From: Cytophagaceae bacterium
GTDB taxonomy: Bacteria; Bacteroidota; Bacteroidia; Cytophagales; Spirosomataceae
Direction: 5' to 3'
Length of the DNA stretch: 64,000 nucleotides
NCBI GenBank assembly: GCA_027491315.1
Contig: JAIXWL010000011.1
Span: 55,860-119,859, forward strand
Shown: in pieces, positions 38,235-47,216 of the stretch
Layout: each line of letters begins with the position of its first letter
How positions within the stretch are numbered: the stretch's first letter is position 1
Position numbers and translations under genes: made by a program
Notes under the pieces: generated by a model
The model's input: only the letters and a program-made list of their open reading frames with translations
What the model was told of the DNA's origin: nothing
Database searches by the model: none

Positions 38235-38387
38235 TTATACAGGATTGTTGGTTTCCGTGGGCATGGCAGAACAAGTTCCACAACCTTTGGCACAACCCAC
38301 TTCTTTGGAAAAAAACATCCGATAGACTAATCTCCCTAAATAAAATAGCGCTCCAACAAATACGAGACTGATGATGATCTTTTCCAT
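38235..38387 (-). CDS. FeoB-associated-type Cys-rich membrane peptide
   Basis: A 50-residue ORF. An N-terminal transmembrane helix (IIISLVFVGALFYLGRLVY) is followed by a cysteine cluster C-x3-C-x2-C (GCAKGCGTCS) and a short polar tail. This matches the FeoB-associated Cys-rich membrane protein type, which is normally near feoB. No feoB is visible, and the ABC exporter starts 3 bp after its stop. A role in iron or redox handling is possible; the pairing with an exporter is unexplained. Confidence 0.8.
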   Translation of the reverse strand: MEKIIISLVFVGALFYLGRLVYRMFFSKEVGCAKGCGTCSAMPTETNNPV

Positions 38388-38394
38388 TTGTCTA

Positions 38395-39195
38395 TTAGTT
38401 TTCCCAATGCATTTGCAAAGTTCCTAAAAATTCTTCAAAAATAGCCCCTGCACCTATGATTTGACCCGTAAAAATAACATCCTCACCACCTGAAAAATTA
38501 GTTACCTTCCCTCCTGCTTCTTCTATGATAATTTTACCGGCAGCAACATCCCATGGTTTTAAATTAGCTTCAAAAAAGCCTTCAAAGCGACCACAAGCGG
38601 TATAGGCCAGATCGATGGCCGCTGCACCCATTCTACGTAAACCATGACTTTTCTGCATGAGTTCCTTTAATAAGGCCAAATACTTGTCTTGATAAGAGAA
38701 ATCATGATAAGGGAATCCGGTAGCTAGTAAGCTTTTCTCTAAACTAGCTTGAAAGGAAACATGTATCGGCAAACCATTTAAATGTGCCCCATGCCCCTTA
38801 ATAGCATAAAATAATTCATCCCGATTAGGCTCATAAATCATGCCTAAAATGGGCTGTTTTTGATAGATTAAACCAACAGAAACAGCGTAAATGGGCAATT
38901 GATGCAAAAAATTAGTAGTGCCATCCAAAGGATCAATCACCCAATAATAGCCATCTCCAACATCCGAAAAATCAGAAGCTGACTCCTCAGCAATAAATCC
39001 AGCCTCAGGAAAAATGGCAGCAAGACCTTCTTTCAAACGCGCTTCGGCAGTTTGATCCACAAATGAAACGAGGTCATTTTTGCCTTTATATTGAATTTGC
39101 TCAATCGCAATCTGGTTCACCATGGATTGGATCCATTGGCCTGTTTCCCTAACCAGAGGTAGGGACTGTTCTAATATTTTCTCTAAATCAGCCAT
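38395..39195 (-). CDS. suhB: Inositol monophosphatase family protein
   Basis: A 266-residue Mg-dependent phosphatase. The metal-binding motifs EESA, WVIDPLDGTTNF and WDVAAGKIIIEEAGG are intact. The family hydrolyses inositol-1-phosphate and related sugar phosphates; SuhB also affects ribosome assembly in E. coli. The start codon overlaps the stop of prc by one base (TAATG), so the two are translationally coupled. Confidence 0.9.
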   Translation of the reverse strand: MADLEKILEQSLPLVRETGQWIQSMVNQIAIEQIQYKGKNDLVSFVDQTAEARLKEGLAAIFPEAGFIAEESASDFSDVGDGYYWVIDPLDGTTNFLHQLPIYAVSVGLIYQKQPILGMIYEPNRDELFYAIKGHGAHLNGLPIHVSFQASLEKSLLATGFPYHDFSYQDKYLALLKELMQKSHGLRRMGAAAIDLAYTACGRFEGFFEANLKPWDVAAGKIIIEEAGGKVTNFSGGEDVIFTGQIIGAGAIFEEFLGTLQMHWEN

Positions 39196-41324
39196 TATTT
39201 TTTAGCTGGTGTTTTTGCCGCTAGTTTGGTAGGTAAAGGCCCTAAAACCCAATCCGCCAATAATTGTTGAGTTTCTTTCAAATACACATCTTTAGCATGT
39301 TTATCAGCAGTGGATGCTTTCTTATCTTTTTCTGTTTCTGGTGAATCTGCCGCTGAGCCTGCAATATTTTCCATGACAGCTTGTGACTCATCTGGCTTTT
39401 TCTTTTGCTCATCCAACTCCTTTTTACGCTTATCTATTTGTAAGGAAATAGAATTCTGCTCTTTGATTTTTTTCCAACGCTCAAAATCATCTTTCAGCTT
39501 AATTAAATCTGGTTTGGATTTCAAACGAGCTTGGAAACTAGCCTGCATCTTATTGATTAAGCCTGGGTTGATGTTGGAAGTAATTTGATAATTGGTTGGT
39601 GAAATCATATCCCAAGGCAATGCACTTGGCTGTGAACTTTCTCCAAACTCCTCTGCGGAAAATGCAGAAGGCAATGCAAAGTCAGGACTCACCCCTTTAT
39701 GCTGAGTGGAGCTACCATTGATGCGATAGAATTTCTCTAGGGTAATTTTCAATTGCCCTACAGGTTCTTTCTCGTTGTTCATGTAATTGTCCAAATCAAC
39801 CACCGACTGCACAGTTCCTTTACCATAAGATTGCTCTCCTACGATAATTCCTCGCTTATAATCTTGAATAGCCGCAGCAAAAATTTCTGATGCAGAAGCA
39901 GAGAAACGATTAATCAATACCGCCATAGGTCCATCATAAAACTGTTCTGGGTCTTTATCTACTTCCTGGCTAATACGGCCATCCGACTGTTTTCTTTGAA
40001 CCACTGGACCTTTTGGTATGAATAAACCGGTTAAATCAACAGCTTCAATTAAAGATCCTCCACCATTATTACGTAAGTCGATGATTAGTCCATCTACTCC
40101 TTCTGCTTTGAACTCAGTCAAGAATTTCTTTACATCAGCTGAAGTAGATTTGAAATCGGATTCTCTTTTACGAGCGCCTTCAAAATCACGGTAGAACATT
40201 GGGATCGTAATCAGTCCCAACTTCATTTTTTTGTCTCCTTGGTTAAAGGTCAAAATCTCTTTTTTAGCCGTTTGTTCTTCCAATTTAATCTTCTCCCTAA
40301 CCAAACGAACTTCAGAAGTTGGGGCACCTGTTCCACTACCAGCAGGCAATAATTTCAATCGAACTACGGTATTTTTAGGCCCACGAATTAATTTCACGGC
40401 ATCATCGGTGAACCATCCAATCACATCAACGAAACTCCCATCATCCCCTTGTGCAACTCCTACGATGCGGTCCTTGGGATTGATTTGTTTACTACGAAAT
40501 GCAGGTCCACCTGGAATCAAGTCTTGAATCGTTACGTAATCCCCTTCTAAACGAAGTGTAGCACCGATACCTTCAAAACTCTGAGCCATATCCGTATTGA
40601 ATGCCTGAGCTGTACGCGGAATCATGTAAGAGGTATGCGGATCAATACTTTCGGTGTAAGCATTCATGAAAACTTGAAATACATCTTCAGAGCGCGTACG
40701 AGCCATGTATTTTTCAGAACGCTTGTAACGCTCTTTCAACTCGCGCAGGGCCGTAGTATCCGCTTTTCCAGAGATTTTCCAATCCAACAATTGTCTTTTT
40801 ATGTCTTTACGCCAGTAATCATTTAACTCTTCCTTGGAAGCAGCGAATTTGGCTTTCTCTCTACCTGGCTGGTAATTCTCATCGATGGTAAAGTCAGGTG
40901 ATTTTTGTAGAATCTGATCAATGTAGGCATAACGCTCCTTCATTCGTTGCTGGTAGCGGTTATAAATAGCAAAGGCAGATGTCAAATCACCCTCATTCAA
41001 TTGATCGTCGATCGTTAAACGGTATTTCTCCAATTCATCGATATCAGAAGCAAGAAAGAACACTTTGTTAGGATCAAGTTCTTTCAGGTAGGCATCGTAA
41101 ATTTTGGATGATAGGGAGTCGTTTACCGGAATTTTACGGTAATGGTAATTACTTAAGATACCAAAGACCAAACGCTCTACTTTACGTTGGGTATCTGTGG
41201 GTTGCAAATCTCCATCTTGATAAACCACCGTATTGTTCGATGGAAAGGATGTTTGATTTTTGCCGTGTAAAAACAATACCACCAAAAGTGATAGAGGGAT
41301 TAGAATAGGCAGTATCTTTTTCAT
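39195..41324 (-). CDS. prc: Carboxy-terminal-processing protease (Prc, S41)
   Basis: A 709-residue periplasmic protease. The signal or anchor (MKKILPILIPLSLLVVLFLHG) is followed by an N-terminal helical domain, a PDZ domain (about 235-330), the S41 catalytic domain with nucleophile Ser in NRFSASASEIF and Lys in SYGKGTVQ, and a C-terminal DUF3340-like domain. It trims C-termini of periplasmic proteins and tail-tagged peptides. It is the first gene of the prc-suhB pair. Confidence 0.93.
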   Translation of the reverse strand: MKKILPILIPLSLLVVLFLHGKNQTSFPSNNTVVYQDGDLQPTDTQRKVERLVFGILSNYHYRKIPVNDSLSSKIYDAYLKELDPNKVFFLASDIDELEKYRLTIDDQLNEGDLTSAFAIYNRYQQRMKERYAYIDQILQKSPDFTIDENYQPGREKAKFAASKEELNDYWRKDIKRQLLDWKISGKADTTALRELKERYKRSEKYMARTRSEDVFQVFMNAYTESIDPHTSYMIPRTAQAFNTDMAQSFEGIGATLRLEGDYVTIQDLIPGGPAFRSKQINPKDRIVGVAQGDDGSFVDVIGWFTDDAVKLIRGPKNTVVRLKLLPAGSGTGAPTSEVRLVREKIKLEEQTAKKEILTFNQGDKKMKLGLITIPMFYRDFEGARKRESDFKSTSADVKKFLTEFKAEGVDGLIIDLRNNGGGSLIEAVDLTGLFIPKGPVVQRKQSDGRISQEVDKDPEQFYDGPMAVLINRFSASASEIFAAAIQDYKRGIIVGEQSYGKGTVQSVVDLDNYMNNEKEPVGQLKITLEKFYRINGSSTQHKGVSPDFALPSAFSAEEFGESSQPSALPWDMISPTNYQITSNINPGLINKMQASFQARLKSKPDLIKLKDDFERWKKIKEQNSISLQIDKRKKELDEQKKKPDESQAVMENIAGSAADSPETEKDKKASTADKHAKDVYLKETQQLLADWVLGPLPTKLAAKTPAKK

Positions 41325-41342
41325 ATACCGTGCTGTGTTTTA

Positions 41343-42119
41343 TTATTTTTCAATAGCAATAAGTTCTACTTCAAAAATTAAAGCAGAGTAAGGTTTGATG
41401 GCTGCTCCACCACCGCGGATACCATAGGCCAATTCTTGAGGAATGTACAATTTCCATTTAGAACCTACCGGCATCATTTGCAAAGCCTCTACCCAACCAG
41501 GAATAACACCTGTTACTGGAAAAGAGATAGGCTCTCCACGATCTACTGAGGAATCAAACACGGTACCATCAATCAGAGTTCCATGATAATGTGTTTTAAC
41601 TTTATCAGAGGATGTTGGCTTAGGACCATCTCCCGCTTTGATGATTTCATATTGTAAACCGCTAGGAGTAACCTTGACGCCTGGTTTCTTTTTATTTTCT
41701 GCTAAAAACTTTTCTCCAGCTTCCTTATTAGGCAAAAATTGTTTGGCTCCTTCTGCCATTTGTTTCTCCTGGTTACGCATCATAAAGTTATTAACTACTT
41801 TTTGGCATTCTTGTTCGCTGAGACTTAAAGTACTACCTTGTGTAGCTGCGGCAAAACCTTTGGCAACGGTCTCAGGATTTAAAACCACATTTTGTGATTT
41901 AAAATTTTGAGCAACCAACACACCAACAGCATAAGAAACAGAATCAAGCGTGCTTGCAAAATGAGCGCTTGCATGTGGAGCGGCTTTGGCCTTAGGAGCT
42001 GAGGCAGCAGGTTTAGTAGCTACTTTAGCTTTGGCAGCAGGTTTTGTCTGAGCAAAAGTGGAAAAAGTAAGAACAGTAAGAGTAAGAATAGTAGTTAATC
42101 GAATCAAAGGAAATTTCAT
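41343..42119 (-). CDS. FKBP-type peptidyl-prolyl isomerase, exported
   Basis: 258 residues from the ATG at 42119, which opens the signal peptide (to TFAQT); an earlier TTG adds only a short extension. An Ala/Lys-rich linker follows, then an FKBP N-terminal dimerisation domain (SVSYAVGVLVAQNFK to about 150) and the FKBP catalytic domain (about 160-258, with FDSSVDRGEPISFPVTGVIPGW). It speeds proline isomerisation in the periplasm. Its stop lies just upstream of prc, in the same direction. Confidence 0.92.
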   Translation of the reverse strand: MKFPLIRLTTILTLTVLTFSTFAQTKPAAKAKVATKPAASAPKAKAAPHASAHFASTLDSVSYAVGVLVAQNFKSQNVVLNPETVAKGFAAATQGSTLSLSEQECQKVVNNFMMRNQEKQMAEGAKQFLPNKEAGEKFLAENKKKPGVKVTPSGLQYEIIKAGDGPKPTSSDKVKTHYHGTLIDGTVFDSSVDRGEPISFPVTGVIPGWVEALQMMPVGSKWKLYIPQELAYGIRGGGAAIKPYSALIFEVELIAIEK

Positions 42120-42294
42120 AGAATTTATTAATATAGTCAAACAAAGCCTCTAAGATACAGAAAAATGGCTCTTTCTCAATTATTTTAACGCCATTTAACG
42201 GAGTCTATATTGACCTAACGGTAAGTATCTAAAAAAAGTCTTATGAATTCATACATTTTTTGCAGAAGTTATGGGAATATTGAAATTTCATAAC

Positions 42295-42302
42295 TAATTT
42301 TG
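42295..42302 (+). promoter_or_regulatory. Bacteroidota -7 promoter box of atpA
   Basis: TAATTTTG matches TAnnTTTG, with a predicted start about 54 bp before the atpA ATG. No -33 TTTG lies at the usual 19-21 bp, so this is a partial match. Confidence 0.45.
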
Positions 42303-42359
42303 CACCCGAAAATTTAGTTCAAAATAAGTATTTAACATCCCAGAAAACTCCATTTTAAC

Positions 42360-43940
42360 ATGGCATCAGTAAGACCAGACGAAGTTTCAGCCATCCTTAG
42401 GGAGCAATTATCTCAGGCTAAGACCCAAGCAGAATTAGAAGAAGTAGGTACCGTACTCCAAGTGGGTGATGGTGTAGCTCGTATTTACGGGCTATCCAAT
42501 GTACAAGCAGGTGAGTTGATCGTATTTGAAAACGGATTGAAAGCCTTGGCATTGAACCTAGAAGAAGACAACGTGGGAGCCGTATTATTGGGCGAATCCA
42601 CTTTGGTAAAAGAGGGTGATACCGTAAAGAGAACCAAATTAATTGCTTCAGTTAAAGTAGGTGATGGCATTTTAGGTCGTGTAGTGAACACTTTAGGTGA
42701 GCCTATCGATGGAAATGGTCCAATCACTGGAGATTTATACGAAATGCCTTTGGAGCGTAAAGCGCCAGGTGTAATTTTCCGTCAACCAGTAACAGAACCA
42801 CTTCAAACAGGTATTAAAGCGATTGATGCAATGATTCCTGTAGGACGTGGTCAGCGTGAGTTAGTTATTGGTGACCGTCAAACAGGTAAGACAGCTGTTT
42901 GTATCGATACCATTATCAATCAAAAAGAATTTTACGATAAGGGAGAGCCTGTTTTCTGTATCTATGTAGCCATTGGTCAGAAAGCATCTACCATCAAACA
43001 AGTTGAGCAAACCTTGCGTAAGGCAGGTGCTATGGATTACACGGTAATCGTTTCGGCGAGTGCGGCTGATCCAGCTCCAATGCAATTCTACGCTCCGTTT
43101 ACAGGTGCTGCTATTGGTGAATTCTTCCGTGATACAGGTCGTGCTGCTTTGGTTGTTTATGATGACCTTTCTAAGCAAGCCGTAGCTTACCGTGAGGTTT
43201 CCTTGTTACTTCGTCGCCCACCAGGACGTGAAGCTTATCCAGGAGACGTTTTCTACCTTCACTCTCGTTTATTAGAGCGTGCTGCTAAGGTCAATGCTTC
43301 TGATGCTATTGCTCAGTCGATGAACGACCTACCAGATTCTATTAAGCACTTGGTAAAAGGTGGTGGTAGCTTAACAGCCCTTCCAATCATTGAAACTCAA
43401 GCGGGTGACGTATCTGCTTATATCCCTACCAACGTAATCTCAATTACGGACGGTCAGATCTTCTTAGAGTCTAACTTATTCAACGCAGGTATTCGTCCAG
43501 CGATCAACGTAGGTATCTCAGTATCACGTGTAGGAGGTAATGCGCAGATTAAGTCGATGAAGAAGGTTGCGGGTACCTTAAAATTAGATCAAGCTCAATT
43601 CCGTGAATTGGAAGCTTTTGCTAAGTTTGGTTCTGATTTGGATGCCTCTACTAAATTAACGATTGACCGTGGTCGTCGTAACTTAGAGATGTTGAAGCAA
43701 CCACAATTCTCTCCTCAACGTGTAGAAGATCAGGTAGCGATGATTTACTTAGCTACTACTGGTAACTTAGATAAAGTACCAGTGGAGAAAGTACGTGAAT
43801 TTGAAAAAGATTTTATTCAAGTATTACGTGCTACCGAAAAAGCTACATTGGATGCTTTAGGAGCAGGTAAATTTGATGATACCTTGACGGCTACACTTAA
43901 GCGTGTAGGAAATGAAGTAGCAGCTAAATACGCAGTATAA
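42360..43940 (+). CDS. atpA: F0F1 ATP synthase subunit alpha
   Basis: A 526-residue alpha subunit. The P-loop GDRQTGKTA, the adjacent metal site and the alpha/beta family segments [34 protein letters not shown] are intact. It forms the F1 hexamer with beta and binds non-catalytic nucleotide. Here it has its own upstream region and is divergent from the FKBP gene; the usual upstream genes atpB, atpE, atpF and atpH are not in this window. Confidence 0.97.
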   Translation: MASVRPDEVSAILREQLSQAKTQAELEEVGTVLQVGDGVARIYGLSNVQAGELIVFENGLKALALNLEEDNVGAVLLGESTLVKEGDTVKRTKLIASVKVGDGILGRVVNTLGEPIDGNGPITGDLYEMPLERKAPGVIFRQPVTEPLQTGIKAIDAMIPVGRGQRELVIGDRQTGKTAVCIDTIINQKEFYDKGEPVFCIYVAIGQKASTIKQVEQTLRKAGAMDYTVIVSASAADPAPMQFYAPFTGAAIGEFFRDTGRAALVVYDDLSKQAVAYREVSLLLRRPPGREAYPGDVFYLHSRLLERAAKVNASDAIAQSMNDLPDSIKHLVKGGGSLTALPIIETQAGDVSAYIPTNVISITDGQIFLESNLFNAGIRPAINVGISVSRVGGNAQIKSMKKVAGTLKLDQAQFRELEAFAKFGSDLDASTKLTIDRGRRNLEMLKQPQFSPQRVEDQVAMIYLATTGNLDKVPVEKVREFEKDFIQVLRATEKATLDALGAGKFDDTLTATLKRVGNEVAAKYAV

Positions 43941-43954
43941 AAAATTAGAATGGT

Positions 43955-44836
43955 ATGGCTTCCTTAAAAGAAGTAAGAAATAGAATCGTTTCAGTTAATT
44001 CGACGCAGCAAATCACCAAAGCTATGAAAATGGTTTCGGCAGCGAAGTTGCGTCGTGCTACAGATGCCATTGTCCAAATGCGTCCTTATTCTAAAAAGTT
44101 ATCAGAAATGATAGCGACTGTTTCAGGACGTACGGATGCAGGAAAAGAAAATCCATTTACTGAAGTACGTGAAATTAAAAACGTATTGATTTTAGTGGTG
44201 ACCTCTGACCGTGGTTTGTGTGGCGCTTTTAACGCGAATATTGGTAAAGCAACCATTGCTTTGATTCAACAAAAATATGCGGCTTTGCAGCAGGCTGGAC
44301 GTGTTGAAATATTGCCATTAGGTAAAAAAGGGGGTGAATATTTGGGTCGTAGAGGGTATAAAATCAATACTGCTCACCAAGATATTTATACTAAATTAAA
44401 CTTTGGCAATGCTCGTTTGATTGGAGAAGAAGTATTAGCTGGTTTTGCAGAAAAACAATATGATGTAGTTGAAATTGTGTTCAACGAATTCAAAAACGTA
44501 GCAACACAAATCATTCGTACTGAACAATTATTGCCTTTGCAAGAAAGCAATACTGGTGATGTAAAACCTTCCGCTGTGGATTATATTTTTGAGCCATCTG
44601 AAGCGGAAATCATCAATGAATTGATTCCTAAATCCATTAAGCTATCTATTTTCAGAGCCCTATTAGAGTCCAATGCCTCAGAGCATGGTGCTCGTATGAC
44701 GGCTATGGATAAAGCTACGGATAATGCGGGTGAATTATTGAAAGCATTGAAATTAGAATATAACCGTTCACGTCAAGCCGCTATCACCAACGAAATCCTT
44801 GAGATTGTGGGTGGTGCTGAGGCTTTATCTGCTTAA
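43955..44836 (+). CDS. atpG: F0F1 ATP synthase subunit gamma
   Basis: A 293-residue gamma subunit, the rotor that transmits torque to alpha3beta3. The N-terminal coiled helix (RNRIVSVNSTQQITKAMKMVSAAKLRR) and the C-terminal motif ATDNAGELLKALKLEYNRSRQAAITNEI are family hallmarks. It lies 14 bp after atpA. The beta and epsilon genes must lie elsewhere. Confidence 0.96.
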   Translation: MASLKEVRNRIVSVNSTQQITKAMKMVSAAKLRRATDAIVQMRPYSKKLSEMIATVSGRTDAGKENPFTEVREIKNVLILVVTSDRGLCGAFNANIGKATIALIQQKYAALQQAGRVEILPLGKKGGEYLGRRGYKINTAHQDIYTKLNFGNARLIGEEVLAGFAEKQYDVVEIVFNEFKNVATQIIRTEQLLPLQESNTGDVKPSAVDYIFEPSEAEIINELIPKSIKLSIFRALLESNASEHGARMTAMDKATDNAGELLKALKLEYNRSRQAAITNEILEIVGGAEALSA

Positions 44837-44840
44837 TCCT

Positions 44841-45665
44841 ATGAAAAAGATACTTTTAGTGTTGGTTTTGGCTACTTTAGGAATGAGTGCTCAGGCACAA
44901 TCATTCAAAGTTCCTACTCCTAGTCCATCTCAAACCATCAAACAAGAGTTTTCTTTATCTTCGGTAGAGATCACTTATTCACGTCCTGCTCTTCGCGGAC
45001 GTAAGATATTTGGTGATATCGTGCCTTTTGGAAAATTGTGGAGAGCGGGTGCCAATGCTCCTACCAAAGTAACTTTTGGAGAAGATGTCAAAATTCAGGG
45101 AAAAACCTTGAAAGCAGGTTCTTACCAATTGATGATCAATCCTTCTGAAAAATCATGGGAGATTATCTTCAACAAAGGAACTAATGGAGTTTTTAATTAT
45201 CATCCAGAGGAAAATGTGTTAAGCACTACGGTTCCAACAGCTACTTTACAGTACCCGGTGGAATCTTTGGCATACCAATTTGAACTAGTTGCTGCCAATA
45301 AGATGTTTATTCAGATATCATGGGAAAAAACAACAGTTTCTATTCCAATAGAAACGGAGATTGATGCCAAGATTGCGGCTTCCATTGATCAAGTGATGAA
45401 TGCGGACAACAAACCTTATTTTGAATCGGCTTCTTATTATTTTGAGACGGGTCGTGATTTGAACAAGGCTTTGGAGTGGGCTAGTAAAGCGACAGCGGCT
45501 AACCCTACTGCGTTCTGGATTTTCCATTTAAAAGCGAAGATTCAAGCGAAAATGGGTGACAAAACGGGTGCCAAAGCAACGGCTTTGAAATCCATTGAAT
45601 TGGCGAAAGCTCAAAAAAATGACGATTACGTAGCGCTTAATGAGAAATTAATTAAGAGCTTATAA
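44841..45665 (+). CDS. DUF2911 domain-containing exported protein with TPR-like tail
   Basis: 274 residues from the ATG at 44841, which opens a clear signal peptide (MKKILLVLVLATLGMSAQAQ). A start at 44799 inside atpG would spoil it. The DUF2911 domain runs from about residue 25 to 175 (SPSQTIKQEFSLSSVEITYS and PFGKLWRAGAN), followed by a helical C-terminus resembling tetratricopeptide repeats. The function of the family is unknown. It is only 4 bp after atpG and ends at a strong terminator. Confidence 0.88.
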   Translation: MKKILLVLVLATLGMSAQAQSFKVPTPSPSQTIKQEFSLSSVEITYSRPALRGRKIFGDIVPFGKLWRAGANAPTKVTFGEDVKIQGKTLKAGSYQLMINPSEKSWEIIFNKGTNGVFNYHPEENVLSTTVPTATLQYPVESLAYQFELVAANKMFIQISWEKTTVSIPIETEIDAKIAASIDQVMNADNKPYFESASYYFETGRDLNKALEWASKATAANPTAFWIFHLKAKIQAKMGDKTGAKATALKSIELAKAQKNDDYVALNEKLIKSL

Positions 45666-45684
45666 AATAGAATTGCTTAATTTG

Positions 45685-45716
45685 AAAAAGCCTTTCTTAA
45701 CAGGAAGGCTTTTTTT
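45685..45716 (+). terminator. Rho-independent terminator after the DUF2911 gene
   Basis: AAAAAGCCTT pairs with AAGGCTTTTT around a 10-base loop, followed by a run of seven T. It ends the atpA-atpG-DUF2911 transcript. Confidence 0.9.
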
Positions 45717-45725
45717 AGCTTATAT

Positions 45726-46997
45726 ATGGGAGAAGAAAAGGGATATAGTACCGATAAAGAGCAAGAAACCGCCGTTTTAGTGGCCGTGACTTCGCAAAAA
45801 CAGAATGCACAACAAACGGCAGAATACTTAGCCGAGTTAGCATTTTTAGCCTCTACCTCAGGGGTGTTGACCTTGCATAGCTTTACACAAAATTTAGCTA
45901 AGCCAGATAACCGTACCTATGTGGGTAAAGGTAAATTAGAGGATGTGATTCGTTATGTGATAGACAAAGATGTGGATATGATCATCTTTGATGATGATTT
46001 AAGCCCATCTCAGGTTAGAAATATTGAATATGAGATTTCGCTATGCGGCAAGGAGATGAAAGTCTTGGACCGCAGTTTGTTGATTTTGAATATTTTCGCA
46101 CAAAGGGCCAAAACGGTACAAGCGAAAACACAAGTGGAATTGGCCCAGTACCAATACATGCTTCCACGTTTGACCCGTATGTGGTCTCACTTATCCAAGC
46201 AGCGTGGTGGTGTGGGTATGCGTGGACCGGGTGAGAAGGAATTGGAGACTGACCGACGTATCGCCAATGACCGCATAGCCTTTTTGAAAGAAAAGTTGGA
46301 GGCGATAGACCGACAAACCTTTACTCAGCGTAAGAACCGTGACCGTATGGTACGTGTATCTTTGGTGGGTTATACCAACGTAGGCAAATCTACCTTGATG
46401 CAAAAGTTGGCCAAAGCGGATGTCTTTGCGGAGAATAAATTATTTGCTACGGTAGACTCTACCGTGCGTAAAGTGAGTTGGGAAGGTATTCCGTTCTTAT
46501 TAACGGATACGGTAGGATTTATTCGTAAGCTCCCTACCCTATTGATTGAATCCTTTAAATCGACCTTGGATGAGGTAAGAGAAGCGGATATATTATTGCA
46601 TGTGGTGGATATTTCACATCCAAACTTTGAGGAGCAAATTGAGATTGTTCAAGGGATTTTGAATGAAATGGGCGCAGGTGACAAGCCAACAATCTTAGTT
46701 TTCAATAAGATTGATTTATTCCCGGTGGAAGATGTATTCTTTGAAGGAGCGGCCTTGAATGAAGATGGCGAACCGGAATTAAGTAAAATGGACCGAGTAA
46801 CTCAGTTCTTGAAGCAAACTCACTGGCAGACCAACCAACCTAAAACGGTATTTATTTCGGCAGAACAAAAAAGCAATTTGAATGAATTGCGGGATACTGT
46901 TATGAGTCTAATCAAAGATAAACACTACCAAATTTTCCCGAATTGGTTAGGTGGTAATCACTTGATGGGGCATAGTGATGAGTATGTGCCGGAGTAA
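45726..46997 (+). CDS. hflX: GTPase HflX
   Basis: A 423-residue TRAFAC-class GTPase. The N-terminal HflX domain (TYVGKGKLEDVIRYV) is followed by the basic linker and G domain: G1 GYTNVGKSTLM, G3 DTVGFIRKLP and G4 NKID. It binds the large ribosomal subunit and can split stalled ribosomes under heat stress. It has its own upstream region after the terminator and ends in an AATGTAG repeat zone. Confidence 0.95.
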   Translation: MGEEKGYSTDKEQETAVLVAVTSQKQNAQQTAEYLAELAFLASTSGVLTLHSFTQNLAKPDNRTYVGKGKLEDVIRYVIDKDVDMIIFDDDLSPSQVRNIEYEISLCGKEMKVLDRSLLILNIFAQRAKTVQAKTQVELAQYQYMLPRLTRMWSHLSKQRGGVGMRGPGEKELETDRRIANDRIAFLKEKLEAIDRQTFTQRKNRDRMVRVSLVGYTNVGKSTLMQKLAKADVFAENKLFATVDSTVRKVSWEGIPFLLTDTVGFIRKLPTLLIESFKSTLDEVREADILLHVVDISHPNFEEQIEIVQGILNEMGAGDKPTILVFNKIDLFPVEDVFFEGAALNEDGEPELSKMDRVTQFLKQTHWQTNQPKTVFISAEQKSNLNELRDTVMSLIKDKHYQIFPNWLGGNHLMGHSDEYVPE

Positions 46998-46998
46998 A

Positions 46999-47216
46999 TG
47001 GTAATGTAGAATTAGGAATGTAGAATGAAGAATTTTTTAGGATACTATTCTCGACATTCAACACATTTCGATAGAGTTGAATTAAAATTGTAAATTGATT
47101 TCAGAGCACCTTTCTACATTCTACATTCTACATTTTACATTCTACATTTTATATTCTACATTCCTAATTCTACATTCTACAATTTACATTCTACATTCCT
47201 AATTCTACATTCTACA
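46999..47216. repeat. AATGTAG minisatellite, in both orientations
   Basis: Tandem variants of GTAGAAT occur in the plus orientation near 47000-47027 and, as ATTCTAC, from 47111 to 47216. The longest shared piece, about 22 bp with AATTAGGAATGTAG, matches in inverted orientation. This intergenic stretch holds no gene. Confidence 0.8.

Noticed and set aside
44799..44840. Upstream start of the DUF2911 gene inside atpG
   Set aside because: It would place 14 residues before a clear signal peptide; the ATG at 44841 fits better.
47111..47216. CRISPR-like array of short repeats
   Set aside because: The unit is 7-12 bp, without spacers of constant length; it is a minisatellite.
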